A stretch of DNA of 64,000 bases, taken from Clostridia bacterium (GTDB lineage Bacteria > Bacillota > Clostridia > Oscillospirales > Acutalibacteraceae). Positions within the stretch are counted from its first letter, which is position 1, and the number at the start of each line of letters is the position of its first letter. Location of the stretch: positions 1 to 64,000 of the forward strand of contig JAFQEL010000012.1 in NCBI GenBank assembly GCA_017399065.1. Direction: 5' to 3'. The translations under genes were made by a program, and so were the position numbers. The notes beneath the pieces are model-generated. The model ran no database searches. It was not told where the DNA came from and saw only the letters and a program-made list of their open reading frames with translations. Positions 50,786 through 58,685 of the stretch are shown piece after piece.

Positions 50786-51205
50786 TTGAAGATACGTAAT
50801 ATGATTCCGAATGATTACGATTCAATGATGACGCTATGGACAAGTTCACCGGATATAGGTGTTAATCCTGATGATAACAAGGTATACATTGAAAAATTTC
50901 TTGCTCGTAATCCCTATACAAGTTTTGTTGCTGTTGAAAATGATGAGATTATCGGTACAGTAATGGCAGGACACGACGGTTACAGAGGGTATATTCATCA
51001 TACTTGTGTTTCTGATAATTTTCGCAGAAACGGTATAGGTGCTTTGTTGGTTAAGGCTGCTGTGGATGCTTTAAAAGCAGAAGGCATAAATAAAGTGTTT
51101 TTAGTTGTTTTCAAGACGAATGAAAACGGAAATGCTTTTTGGGAAAAACAAGGGTTTAAAATACGTGAAGATTTATATTACCGTGATTTGAGACTGAACG
51201 GTTGA
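50786..51205 (+). CDS. GNAT family N-acetyltransferase
   Basis: A 139-residue acetyl-CoA-dependent acetyltransferase. The GNAT core is clear: SFVAVENDEIIGTVMAG (beta 4), YIHHTCVSDNFRRNGIGALL with the acetyl-CoA pyrophosphate loop RRNGIG, and a C-terminal NENGNAFWEKQGFKIRED. The start is placed at TTG 50786 (MKIRNMIPNDYDSMM), 5-14 bp after AGGTGGTGAG; ATG 50768 would put this site inside the gene. Acceptor substrate unknown. Repeat elements flank it on both sides. Confidence 0.88.
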   Translation: MKIRNMIPNDYDSMMTLWTSSPDIGVNPDDNKVYIEKFLARNPYTSFVAVENDEIIGTVMAGHDGYRGYIHHTCVSDNFRRNGIGALLVKAAVDALKAEGINKVFLVVFKTNENGNAFWEKQGFKIREDLYYRDLRLNG

Positions 51206-51212
51206 AAACAAC

Positions 51213-51455
51213 GTAGGGAACGGTAGTCGGGTTGTATAAATCTGGAGTTTCTCGGGAAATACACAAAATTTCTCCCGAACTTAAAATATGGCAAAAATCG
51301 TTCTATGATGAAATTATAAGAAATAGAGAAGCTTATACAGAACTTTGTCGATATATAGAAGAAAACCCTTTGAAATGGGAAGTTTCTAAAGGTGATAACC
51401 ATTAATTTTTATTTCTTGTATAATTGAAACGTAGGGAACGGTCTTGACCGTTCTG
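51213..51455 (+). mobile_element. decayed RAYT/REP locus
   Basis: A truncated GTAG-headed repeat (GTAGGGAACGGT, 51213-51224), then the 3' end of a REP-associated transposase gene, then a complete GTAG-headed hairpin (51431-51455: GTAGGG AACGGTC TT GACCGTT CTG). The first and last repeats share GTAGGGAACGGT in direct orientation. Confidence 0.65.
51229..51405 (+). pseudogene. 3' fragment of a REP-associated tyrosine transposase (RAYT) gene
   Basis: An open frame of 58 codons with no start, reading LYKSGVSREIHKISPELK, then IWQKSFYDEIIRNREAYTEL, then CRYIEENPLKWEVSKGDNH and TAA. The order (F/Y)KSGVSR, IWQxSFYDxIIRN, YIxENPxKW is the characteristic C-terminal end of IS200-like Y1/RAYT proteins as I know them. 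The HUH-containing N-terminal two-thirds is missing; the frame begins inside the left repeat. Non-functional. Confidence 0.72.
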
Positions 51456-51479
51456 AAAAAATAGAGGTAGGTGATAAGC

Positions 51480-52787
51480 ATGTCAGTAAAAATTACCGAT
51501 GTTGAGCCGGGCTCAATATGCTACAAAAAAATATCGGGCGGTGAGACACTTATATCCGTCAACTCTCACGAGATAAACGACGTGCTTGATTACCGTTTCT
51601 ATTGCAGTGAATGTAAGCTCAAGCTTGAGATTGAAAACGAAAAAGGTAAGCGCCGCACTGTTAAAATCAAGAAGGATGAATATGACGATTTGGGGTTGTG
51701 CTTTGAAACTTATCTTATGGACAAGCACCATTCCTGCAAAAACAAGTGCATATTCTGTTTTATCGACCAGATGCCCAAGGGTATGAGGGAGAGCTTGTAT
51801 TTTAAGGATGATGATTCTCGTCTGTCTTTCCTTTTCGGCAACTACGTTACACTTACAAATCTTACCGACCGTGATATTGACAGAATTATTGAGATGCACA
51901 TCAGCCCCGTAAATGTTTCGGTGCACACTATGAACCCCGAGCTTCGTGTAGAGATGATGAAGAATCCGAATTCCGGCACATCTTTGCGTTACCTCAACCG
52001 TCTTGCGGATGCAGGTATAAAGCTCAACACTCAGCTTGTGCTTTGCCCGGGAATAAACGACGGCAAGGAGCTTGAATTCAGCCTGAGTGAGCTTGGCAAG
52101 CTCTATCCTGCTGTGCAGAGCATTGCCTGCGTGCCCGTAGGTCTGACAAAACACCGTGAGGGCTTGTATCCGCTTGAAGCCTATAACGAAAAAACGGCAG
52201 CCGCAGTTATTGATACGGTTGACGATTTCAATGCTCATTTTAAGTTTTTCAAAGGCGAAACTATTGCTTTTGCTGCTGATGAATTTTATCTTTGTGCAGG
52301 CCGTGAGATTCCCGATGCAGATTATTACGGCGAATATCCTCAGCTTGAAAACGGTGTCGGAATGTGGCGCCTTCTGGAGGATGAGTTTAATTCTGCCCTT
52401 GAGGACAGTGAATATGAGCTTGCAGATAGCAGAAACATAACTGCTGTAACGGGTGCCGCGGCATATCCCCTTATAAAAAAGCTTGCACTCTCGGCAGAAA
52501 AGAAGTATGATAAACTGAAGATAAATGTAATTAAGATAAATAACGATTTCTTCGGTGAAAGCGTTACCGTAGCAGGTCTGCTTACGGGTCAGGATATTCT
52601 CGCTCAGCTTGCGGGTAAAGACCTTGGTGATGAGCTGATAATTCCCGATTCTGCTCTGCGTGACGGTGAGGACGTATTCCTTGACGATATGACGGTAACG
52701 GAGCTTTCCGAAAAGCTTGGTATCCCTGTGGCTTCTTGTGTTGCGGACGGATACGAGCTGTTAGATAAATTTTTAGGAGGCGAGTGA
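51480..52787 (+). CDS. DUF512 family radical-SAM-like protein
   Basis: A 435-residue protein with an N-terminal PDZ-like segment (ITDVEPGSICYKKISGGETL), a CxxxCxxC motif (CKNKCIFCFIDQMPKGMR), then the DUF512 C-terminal domain (FAADEFYLCAGREIPD). DUF512 proteins are conserved in clostridia next to der and are thought to be iron-sulfur enzymes; no reaction is established. The start is ATG 51480 after GAGGTAGGTG. The gap to der is 4 bp, so they are co-translated. Confidence 0.9.
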   Translation: MSVKITDVEPGSICYKKISGGETLISVNSHEINDVLDYRFYCSECKLKLEIENEKGKRRTVKIKKDEYDDLGLCFETYLMDKHHSCKNKCIFCFIDQMPKGMRESLYFKDDDSRLSFLFGNYVTLTNLTDRDIDRIIEMHISPVNVSVHTMNPELRVEMMKNPNSGTSLRYLNRLADAGIKLNTQLVLCPGINDGKELEFSLSELGKLYPAVQSIACVPVGLTKHREGLYPLEAYNEKTAAAVIDTVDDFNAHFKFFKGETIAFAADEFYLCAGREIPDADYYGEYPQLENGVGMWRLLEDEFNSALEDSEYELADSRNITAVTGAAAYPLIKKLALSAEKKYDKLKINVIKINNDFFGESVTVAGLLTGQDILAQLAGKDLGDELIIPDSALRDGEDVFLDDMTVTELSEKLGIPVASCVADGYELLDKFLGGE

Positions 52788-52791
52788 TAAT

Positions 52792-54120
52792 ATGGCAAAA
52801 CCGATAGTTGCTGTTGTCGGCAGACCGAATGTCGGCAAATCGACGCTTTTCAACAAGCTTTGCGGTAAAAGGCTGTCTATTGTTGATGATACACCCGGTG
52901 TCACACGTGACAGAATTTTCGGCGAATGCGAATGGGTCAACAGAAATATGATTCTTGTCGATACGGGCGGTATTGAGCCGTATTCGGACGATATTATTCT
53001 GTCGCAGATGCGCCGTCAGGCACAGCTTGCGATTGACAGCGCAGACGTTACAATTCTCGTATGTGACGTTCGTACAGGCGTTGTTGCGGCCGATGAAGAG
53101 GTTGCGGCGATGCTTCAGAAGAGCGGTAAGCCCGTTGTGCTTTGTGTTAACAAGTGCGACTCGATAGGTGAGCCTCCGCTCGAGTTTTACGAGTTTTATA
53201 ATCTCGGTCTCGGCGACCCGATTGCTGTTTCTTCGGTACACGGTCACGGCACGGGCGATCTTCTTGACGCAGTGCTTTCGTATATACCCGAAGAAGAGGA
53301 GCAGGAAGAGGAAGATGATACGATAAAGGTTGCCATTATCGGCAAACCCAATGTAGGTAAATCCTCACTTGTTAACAAAATTTCGGGTGAAGAGCGTGCG
53401 ATTGTATCAAATATTGCAGGTACGACACGTGATGCGACCGATACGCATATCGAAAACAAATTCGGCAAATACGTGCTTATTGATACCGCGGGTCTCAGAC
53501 GTAAGAGCAGGGTTGACGATGCTATTGAAAAATATTCTGTACTGCGTGCTAAAATGGCTGTTGAGCGTGCAACTGTATGCGTTATTATGATTGATGCTCA
53601 GGAAGGTTTTACCGAGCAGGATTCAAAGGTTGCGGGTATTGCTCACGAAATGGGTAAGGCTTGCATTATTGCCGTAAATAAATGGGATGCAGTTGAAAAA
53701 GACGGCAAGACAATGGACTCCTACCGTAAAAAGCTGATGAATGATTTTTCGTTTATGTCATATGCTCCGATTATCTTTATCTCTGCTAAAACAGGTCAGC
53801 GACTTGACAGACTGTTTGAGCTTATCAATTTTGTTGACGAGCAGAATGCAATGCGTATACAAACCGGTAAGCTCAACCAGGTGCTTGCCGATGCAACAGC
53901 AAGGGTACAGCCGCCTACCGATAAGGGTAAGCGACTCAAGATTTACTATATGACTCAGGCATCGACACGTCCGCCGACATTTGTCTGCTTTGTCAACAAA
54001 AAAGACCTTTTTCACTACAGCTATCAGCGTTATCTCGATAACCAGATTCGTGAGGTATTCGGTCTTGAAGGTACTCCGACACGCTTTGTAATACACGAGC
54101 GTGACGAAAAGAAAAAATAA
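52792..54120 (+). CDS. der: ribosome assembly GTPase Der (EngA)
   Basis: Tandem GTPase needed for 50S subunit maturation. The 442 residues contain two G domains, each with GRPNVGKSTLF or GKPNVGKSSLV (G1), DTPGVTRD or AGTTRDA (G2), DTGG or DTAG (G3) and NKCD or NKWD (G4), and a C-terminal KH-like domain (STRPPTFVCFVNKKDLFHYS). AGGAGG ribosome-binding site. Operon with DUF512. Converges on the small gene downstream of spoIIP. Confidence 0.97.
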   Translation: MAKPIVAVVGRPNVGKSTLFNKLCGKRLSIVDDTPGVTRDRIFGECEWVNRNMILVDTGGIEPYSDDIILSQMRRQAQLAIDSADVTILVCDVRTGVVAADEEVAAMLQKSGKPVVLCVNKCDSIGEPPLEFYEFYNLGLGDPIAVSSVHGHGTGDLLDAVLSYIPEEEEQEEEDDTIKVAIIGKPNVGKSSLVNKISGEERAIVSNIAGTTRDATDTHIENKFGKYVLIDTAGLRRKSRVDDAIEKYSVLRAKMAVERATVCVIMIDAQEGFTEQDSKVAGIAHEMGKACIIAVNKWDAVEKDGKTMDSYRKKLMNDFSFMSYAPIIFISAKTGQRLDRLFELINFVDEQNAMRIQTGKLNQVLADATARVQPPTDKGKRLKIYYMTQASTRPPTFVCFVNKKDLFHYSYQRYLDNQIREVFGLEGTPTRFVIHERDEKKK

Positions 54121-54309
54121 TCAGAATAACTTTCTCAGCTCAGCACTGAAGATATCGGTGCTGAGCTGAATTGTTTCCGCTTCTTCGCCGAACACGGTAT
54201 ATGCACCTTTTTCCTGTACGGTAAGCACTCCGCAGGTGCTGAATACTGCAAGTATTATTATAAAAACTATTATAAAATAGTATTTGACAATGTTTTTCAA
54301 AATCTTCAT
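54121..54309 (-). CDS. small membrane protein coupled to spoIIP
   Basis: A 62-residue protein with one N-terminal membrane helix (KYYFIIVFIIILAVFSTCGVL) and a short outer tail (VFGEEAETIQLSTDIFSAEL). Its ATG overlaps the spoIIP stop by 4 bp (ATGA), a sign of translational coupling and therefore of a real gene. No family recognised. The hairpin at 54136-54168 lies within its 3' end. Confidence 0.6.
   Translation of the reverse strand: MKILKNIVKYYFIIVFIIILAVFSTCGVLTVQEKGAYTVFGEEAETIQLSTDIFSAELRKLF
54136..54168 (+). terminator. strong hairpin downstream of der
   Basis: Perfect 11-bp stem CAGCTCAGCAC / GTGCTGAGCTG, 15 bp after the der stop. The T tract is weak (AATTGTTT). It overlaps the end of the convergent small gene. 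Confidence 0.5.
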
Positions 54310-55421
54310 CCTTTGCTTTGGTCAAGCAGTTTTACAAGTGCAGTGCCCAGAAGTCTACCTGAATAGGCAGCTTCTTCGAGGGTGTTTGCACAGCTGCCCA
54401 TTTCAACGAGCAGGTTGTTGTGAGACAAATCCATATTATATTTACGCTGGCAGAAGTAAACGGGTCGCATAAGCCCCGGGTACATTTCTTCGCATACGCT
54501 TTGCAGGTTGAGCGCAAAGGTCAGGTTTTGTTTCCAGTCGGGGAATGACGTTACCTTGCCTTCTTCACAGCCTGTTATTATCATCATCTGTGCTGCTTTT
54601 TTGCCGAGAACGGTTGCCACGGGCTTTATTCTTGTGCCGTTGTTCTCCTCAATTGCATCACGGTGAATGTCGAGCACTATCTGAATGCTCGGATACTGTT
54701 TGAGGTATTTCTCTACGCTTTTGCGTGAATGATCGTATGCACCCGTATACTTTACATCGTGAATTTCTGTGTCATGTATAACACTGTAGCCTGCGGCTTC
54801 AAGCTGCTCTTTGATTTCGGTTCCGACTCTTACCATATTGCGGTCGGATGAATTGCTTCGGGTGATATAATCCTGCGCATACCAGCCTCTGTCAAGTATT
54901 TCGTAGCTTTCGGTAGTATGGGTATGAAACAGCAACACTGTCGGCTGAGATTTGTCGGTTATATTAATATTGGGCTTGGCGGTAAGGAATTTATTCAGGT
55001 CGAGCTTTTGCTGTGTGTCTGTGTTGTTTCTGACAAGTATATTTCCGACAGCGGTTGTAACATTGCTTTTGCCGTACTGCCTTTCGCTTATTTTGCCGTC
55101 CTCGACATCGTCTGCGGCACCTGCTTTGGCTGAGTCAATAAGCAACTTTATATCTTCGGGTGTTGCAGTGAGGCTGTCAAGCGGATTTGATGCAAAAACC
55201 GTACGGTCGGCTGATTGCAGATTATCTTCGTCATTTGTGTTGCTGTCAAACAGAAGGTTGAAGTATTCTTTTGTTTCGGCTGATTTTTCAGAAGCTTTAT
55301 TTATAAAACCGATTATCGGCGAAACAGCTTCGCTTTTTATTCCTGCAGTGAGTGCGGCAATAAGTAATACTGCGGTGATTGCAGAAAAAATATCGTAAAC
55401 CGTATCAAATTTTATTTTCAC
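54306..55421 (-). CDS. spoIIP: stage II sporulation protein P
   Basis: Peptidoglycan amidase/endopeptidase that degrades septal wall with SpoIID and SpoIIM to drive forespore engulfment. About 371 residues: N-terminal membrane anchor (FSAITAVLLIAALTAG), linker, then the SpoIIP domain with LLFHTHTTESYE, VLDIHRDAI and NLLVEMGSCANT, which hold the zinc/catalytic His and Glu residues. The start is GTG 55421, placed 7 bp after GCGGAGGAA; the ATG at 55442 lies upstream of that site. It follows gpr by 57 bp, the same gene order as in Bacillus. Confidence 0.93.
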   Translation of the reverse strand: MKIKFDTVYDIFSAITAVLLIAALTAGIKSEAVSPIIGFINKASEKSAETKEYFNLLFDSNTNDEDNLQSADRTVFASNPLDSLTATPEDIKLLIDSAKAGAADDVEDGKISERQYGKSNVTTAVGNILVRNNTDTQQKLDLNKFLTAKPNINITDKSQPTVLLFHTHTTESYEILDRGWYAQDYITRSNSSDRNMVRVGTEIKEQLEAAGYSVIHDTEIHDVKYTGAYDHSRKSVEKYLKQYPSIQIVLDIHRDAIEENNGTRIKPVATVLGKKAAQMMIITGCEEGKVTSFPDWKQNLTFALNLQSVCEEMYPGLMRPVYFCQRKYNMDLSHNNLLVEMGSCANTLEEAAYSGRLLGTALVKLLDQSKG

Positions 55422-55478
55422 TTGAAATTCCTCCGCTGTCATATTATTATATCAATATATATGACAGACGAAGAATGC

Positions 55479-56342
55479 TTATGATACAAGCGAATAAAGC
55501 TCCTCGGCGCTTATATCGGGCTGTAAGGCAGAGTTTATGGCTGTTGCGACGAGTTTTGATGCACGCTCGATAATAAGGTCGATTTCACGCGGTGTTACCA
55601 TCATTTTTTCTCCGCTTTTTTCGAGTTTGCCCGAGGTACCTGTAAGGTCATAGGCGAGAGTTGCGGCATCGACTACAGTAGGCACTCCGAGTGAAATTAC
55701 GGGTACACCCATCGTATCGCGGCTGATTTCTGCTCTTGCGTTGCCTACTCCCGAGCCGGGGGTGATGCCCGTATCGCAAAGCTGTACGGTACAGCCGAGC
55801 CGTGACAGCCTGCGGGAGGCAAGTGCATCGACGGTGATGACTGCAGCAGGGGAGACCTGCTTTATTATACCTGCAAGTATTTCGCCGGTTTCGATTCCGT
55901 TCTGACCGAGCACACCGGGTGTGATTCTCGCTACGGGTCGCAGTGACTCAAAGCCTATCGATTCCCGGAGCTCTTTGCCGATATGTCTGGTAGAAAAAAT
56001 CAGTGATGCACATTCGGGTCCCAGAGCATCGGGCGTTATCTGATTGTTGCCGAGACCTGCGACGAGCACGAGACCTTCGGCAGGCAAAAGCTTTTTAAGC
56101 TCGGAAGCCACAGCCTTCATTCCGTCACCGAATATATCGGTTGCAGACCCGAAGCCGGGCAGTTCAACAGTGATATACGTGCCGATTTTACGCCTTAGTG
56201 CTTTTTCACCGTTTTGGTTTGTGATTTTTATTTCTGTTATTTTAATTTTTCTGTGCGAGGTTTGCTTCTTCTCAATCCCGTCAAGTGCAGATCTGCTGCT
56301 GATTTCGTGCTGTTCAAGTGCTAAATCCGTGCGTAAATCCAT
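55479..56342 (-). CDS. gpr: germination protease GPR
   Basis: Aspartate-type protease (A25) that degrades small acid-soluble spore proteins during germination; made as an inactive zymogen in the forespore. The 287 residues begin MDLRTDLALEQHE and include LVAGLGNNQITPDALGP, ITPGVLGQNGIETGEIL, VITVDALASRRLSRLGCTVQ and TPGSGVGNARAE. It is shorter than the Bacillus protein (about 370). The -10-like CATACTA upstream fits a forespore sigma factor. Order rpsT / gpr / spoIIP is conserved with Bacillus. Confidence 0.95.
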   Translation of the reverse strand: MDLRTDLALEQHEISSRSALDGIEKKQTSHRKIKITEIKITNQNGEKALRRKIGTYITVELPGFGSATDIFGDGMKAVASELKKLLPAEGLVLVAGLGNNQITPDALGPECASLIFSTRHIGKELRESIGFESLRPVARITPGVLGQNGIETGEILAGIIKQVSPAAVITVDALASRRLSRLGCTVQLCDTGITPGSGVGNARAEISRDTMGVPVISLGVPTVVDAATLAYDLTGTSGKLEKSGEKMMVTPREIDLIIERASKLVATAINSALQPDISAEELYSLVS

Positions 56343-56364
56343 AAGTTCAGCGTCCTTTCTTGTT

Positions 56365-56393
56365 TAGTATGTCATATTTAAATATTTTTAAAC
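56365..56393 (-). promoter_or_regulatory. candidate sigma-G/sigma-F promoter of gpr
   Basis: Minus strand: GTTTA, 17-bp spacer, CATACTA. The -10 matches the CATnnTA form of forespore sigma factors; the -35 is a 4/5 match to GHATR. Confidence 0.45.
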
Positions 56394-56410
56394 TTTTCTT
56401 AAAAAATAAC

Positions 56411-56439
56411 TTGCAATTTGCTTTAATAAATGATAATAT
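56411..56439 (+). promoter_or_regulatory. rpsT promoter
   Basis: TTGCAA, 17-bp spacer, TAATAT, about 38 bp upstream of the rpsT start. Confidence 0.7.
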
Positions 56440-56476
56440 ACATAGATGTGTGATAGTAAAAAGGAGGTGTACTCAA

Positions 56477-56734
56477 ATGCCGAACATCAAATCAGCAAAG
56501 AAGAGAGTTCTTGTCAACAAGACAAAGGCAGCTCGTAACAAGTCTGCTAACTCTGCACTCAAGACTGCAATCAAAAAGGCTAACGCTGCAATCGAGGCTA
56601 ATTCTGCAGATAAGGATGTCCTTGTAAAGGCTGCGATCAAGAAGATCGACCAGGCTACAGCAAAGGGCATTCTCCACAAGAACAACGCCGCAAGAAAGAA
56701 GTCTGCTCTTACAGTTAAGGCAAACAAGGCTTAA
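56477..56734 (+). CDS. rpsT: 30S ribosomal protein S20
   Basis: An 85-residue basic helical ribosomal protein starting MPNIKSAKKRVLVNKTKAAR, with the family's Lys/Ala-rich helices. Start ATG 56477 with AAGGAGG upstream; the longer upstream frame covers the promoter. Codon use is biased. Followed by a three-hairpin 3' region. Confidence 0.97.
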   Translation: MPNIKSAKKRVLVNKTKAARNKSANSALKTAIKKANAAIEANSADKDVLVKAAIKKIDQATAKGILHKNNAARKKSALTVKANKA

Positions 56735-56775
56735 GGGAGAGTTGATTAATCCGCTCTTACTAATGCAGCTTTATT

Positions 56776-56820
56776 CGAGACTGATACGTTTGTATCGGTC
56801 TCGCAGACTGCCTTGCAGTC
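56776..56820 (+). other. two consecutive hairpins in the rpsT 3' region
   Basis: CGAGACTGATAC / GTATCGGTCTCG (12-bp stem, 56776-56803) and GACTGC CTT GCAGTC (56806-56820), directly before the terminator hairpin at 56824. Not needed for termination, so a structured 3' RNA is possible. Confidence 0.5.
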
Positions 56821-56823
56821 ACT

Positions 56824-56877
56824 GCGGTCGACCTGTGTCTCTCAAGTAATCGGGAGATAGAGGTCGGCCGCATTTTT
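56824..56877 (+). terminator. rpsT terminator
   Basis: GCGGTCGACCT / AGGTCGGCCGC with inner TCTCTC / GGGAGA pairing, followed by TTTTT. Confidence 0.85.
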
Positions 56878-56910
56878 ATGCAGTTCTACTAACTAATTTC
56901 TATTTAAGTA

Positions 56911-56939
56911 TTGACTTTGGTTTATAATGCGAGTATACT
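56911..56939 (+). promoter_or_regulatory. promoter of the small Cys-rich membrane peptide
   Basis: TTGACT, 17-bp spacer, TATACT; AGAGGAGGAT ribosome-binding site follows before ATG 56973. Confidence 0.75.
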
Positions 56940-56972
56940 GTTGATAACAATTAAAAGAGGAGGATATTTAAA

Positions 56973-57131
56973 ATGTGTAAAAAAGTACTTAAGATAGTCG
57001 GTATTATTGCCGCTGTTGCTGCTGTTGCTGCAGGTGTTTTCTTCGCAGTTAAGAAGATCAAGGAGAAGAAAGCTGCTGAGGCAGGCGATGAGGAGAACTA
57101 TGTTTCCTGCTCATGCTGTGAGGCTGAATAA
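56973..57131 (+). CDS. 52-residue membrane peptide with C-terminal Cys cluster
   Basis: MCKKVLKIVG then an Ala/Val membrane helix (IIAAVAAVAAGVFFAV), a basic stretch KKIKEKK, an acidic linker and the tail NYVSCSCCEAE. It has its own strong promoter, ribosome-binding site and terminator, so it is a dedicated and probably well-expressed gene. No family recognised with certainty. The Cys cluster could bind metal or take part in redox reactions; the basic residues after the helix suggest that the tail is cytosolic. Confidence 0.75.
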   Translation: MCKKVLKIVGIIAAVAAVAAGVFFAVKKIKEKKAAEAGDEENYVSCSCCEAE

Positions 57132-57150
57132 TTAACTGTTTTTAAAATAA

Positions 57151-57188
57151 AGAGGTACGGTTCGTTTGTGCGGACCGTACCTCTTTTT
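57151..57188. terminator. bidirectional terminator
   Basis: AGAGGTACGGT and ACCGTACCTCT form an 11-bp stem followed by TTTTT; also usable for the minus-strand gene ending at 57209. Confidence 0.85.
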
Positions 57189-57208
57189 GTATAGTATTCA
57201 GTTTAAAT

Positions 57209-57835
57209 TTACTTGATAAATTCATTCGGGTTGGCTTTTATATACTCACCGCCTGCGGCAAAAAGGTTTTTACCTGCCGTAAGGTCGCGGAATTCTCCGT
57301 TGAGTCTGTCGATTTCGTGAGGAATAACGGAAAGCTCCTCGTTATTCTCATCATATCTGTCAAACATCATTCTGATTACCTTATATATTTCGCTGTCGAG
57401 TATTTTTTCTGCCGCTTCTACCGCATCGCTTGTGAGCGGTCTGTAGCTTGATTTGAAGAAGGCTGAAAGATTACCCTCTGAGGCATCTGAAATCAGGTAA
57501 TACAGTGCATAAACGTCCTTTTCGCCCTGAGTCATTGACTCATAGAAGTTGTTGGTATCTTCGTTTTTTTGACAGATGTATTCGAGACAGAGTGCCGTGC
57601 CCTCAAAAAGTGTATCGGCAGGAGCTGAGGCTATTATCTCTTCTGTAAGGTTTGAGTATGCATCGCGAAGCTCTTTTGCACGCTTGACTTTTGCGAGATT
57701 TTCGTTAAATTCCTTACTGTGCCTTGATGCGGCGCCTATAGCTTTTTTGAATACAAATACCGTAAGTATGATAAGCAGTGCGAGAAGCAGGTAAAGATAC
57801 CAGAAATGTTTTATGCTTTCAATAAATCCGTTCAT
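57209..57835 (-). CDS. single-pass membrane protein, unknown function
   Basis: A 208-residue protein with one N-terminal membrane helix (FWYLYLLLALLIILTVFVF) followed by a soluble, mostly helical domain (SKEFNENLAKVKRAKELRDAY, AVEAAEKILDSEIYKVIRMM). No domain recognised. It begins 1 bp after the rsmI stop, so it is part of the trmN6-rsmI operon, as its last gene. Confidence 0.8.
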   Translation of the reverse strand: MNGFIESIKHFWYLYLLLALLIILTVFVFKKAIGAASRHSKEFNENLAKVKRAKELRDAYSNLTEEIIASAPADTLFEGTALCLEYICQKNEDTNNFYESMTQGEKDVYALYYLISDASEGNLSAFFKSSYRPLTSDAVEAAEKILDSEIYKVIRMMFDRYDENNEELSVIPHEIDRLNGEFRDLTAGKNLFAAGGEYIKANPNEFIK

Positions 57836-57836
57836 T

Positions 57837-58685
57837 TTAATCTTCTCCTCGGTCTATCAGAATCTTGTAAATATCGCCTTTTTTGAAGCCTGTTGCCTTT
57901 GCAGCTAACTTTGCCGCTTCACTTGCTGAAATGCCTTTTTGGAGCTGTTTTGCGGCAAATTCAACAGCTTCTTCTAATGTTGACGGTGTTTCTTCTTCGG
58001 GTGCACCTTCGATTATTATTACGATTTCACCTTTAAGCTGACCGTCGGCATATTCTTCCGCGGCTTTGCAGAGGGTGGTGTGAATTACCTGCTCGTGAAT
58101 CTTTGTTATCTCACGCACTATTGCTATTTTACGGTCGCCGAGTGCTTGTGCCATATCCTTGAGAGTGGCAGGCAACTTATGAGGTGCTTCGTAAAAGCAC
58201 ATCGTGCGTTTTTCATTTTGTATCTGTGCCAGATGCTCTCTGCGGCTGACCTTGTTTACACTTAAGAATCCCTCGAAGGTGAACCGTTTTGCGCTCATTC
58301 CCGAAAGAGCAAGTGCAGTGACAAATGCACACGGACCGGGGACAGATGCTACGGGAATATTCATCTCGTGACAGAGTCTGACAAGGTCTTCGCCCGGGTC
58401 AGATACAGCGGGCATACCGGCATCGGTTACCAGACAGCAGTTTTCACCTGCGGCTATTCGGTTTATGATCTGACTGCCTCGCTGAGTGCGATTGTGCTCG
58501 TGGTAGCTTACCATCGGCTTTTTGATTTCAAAGCGGTTGAGGAGCTTGAGAGTTACCCTTGTATCCTCTGCGGCTATGAAATCACAGTTTTCAAGTGCCT
58601 CTATTGCACGCGGCGAAAAATCGCCGAGGTTACCTATCGGCGTGCCGACAATATAAAGTGTGCCTGTTTTATTATCAGTTTGCAT
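57837..58685 (-). CDS. rsmI: 16S rRNA (cytidine(1402)-2'-O)-methyltransferase
   Basis: SAM-dependent tetrapyrrole-methylase-fold enzyme that 2'-O-methylates C1402 in the decoding centre. The 282 residues show GTPIGNLGDFSPRAIEAL, AAEDTRVTLKLLNRF, LVTDAGMPAVSDPGEDLVR and VPGPCAFVTALALSG, plus the C-terminal helical domain. The start overlaps the end of the upstream trmN6 gene by 11 bp. Confidence 0.96.
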   Translation of the reverse strand: MQTDNKTGTLYIVGTPIGNLGDFSPRAIEALENCDFIAAEDTRVTLKLLNRFEIKKPMVSYHEHNRTQRGSQIINRIAAGENCCLVTDAGMPAVSDPGEDLVRLCHEMNIPVASVPGPCAFVTALALSGMSAKRFTFEGFLSVNKVSRREHLAQIQNEKRTMCFYEAPHKLPATLKDMAQALGDRKIAIVREITKIHEQVIHTTLCKAAEEYADGQLKGEIVIIIEGAPEEETPSTLEEAVEFAAKQLQKGISASEAAKLAAKATGFKKGDIYKILIDRGED

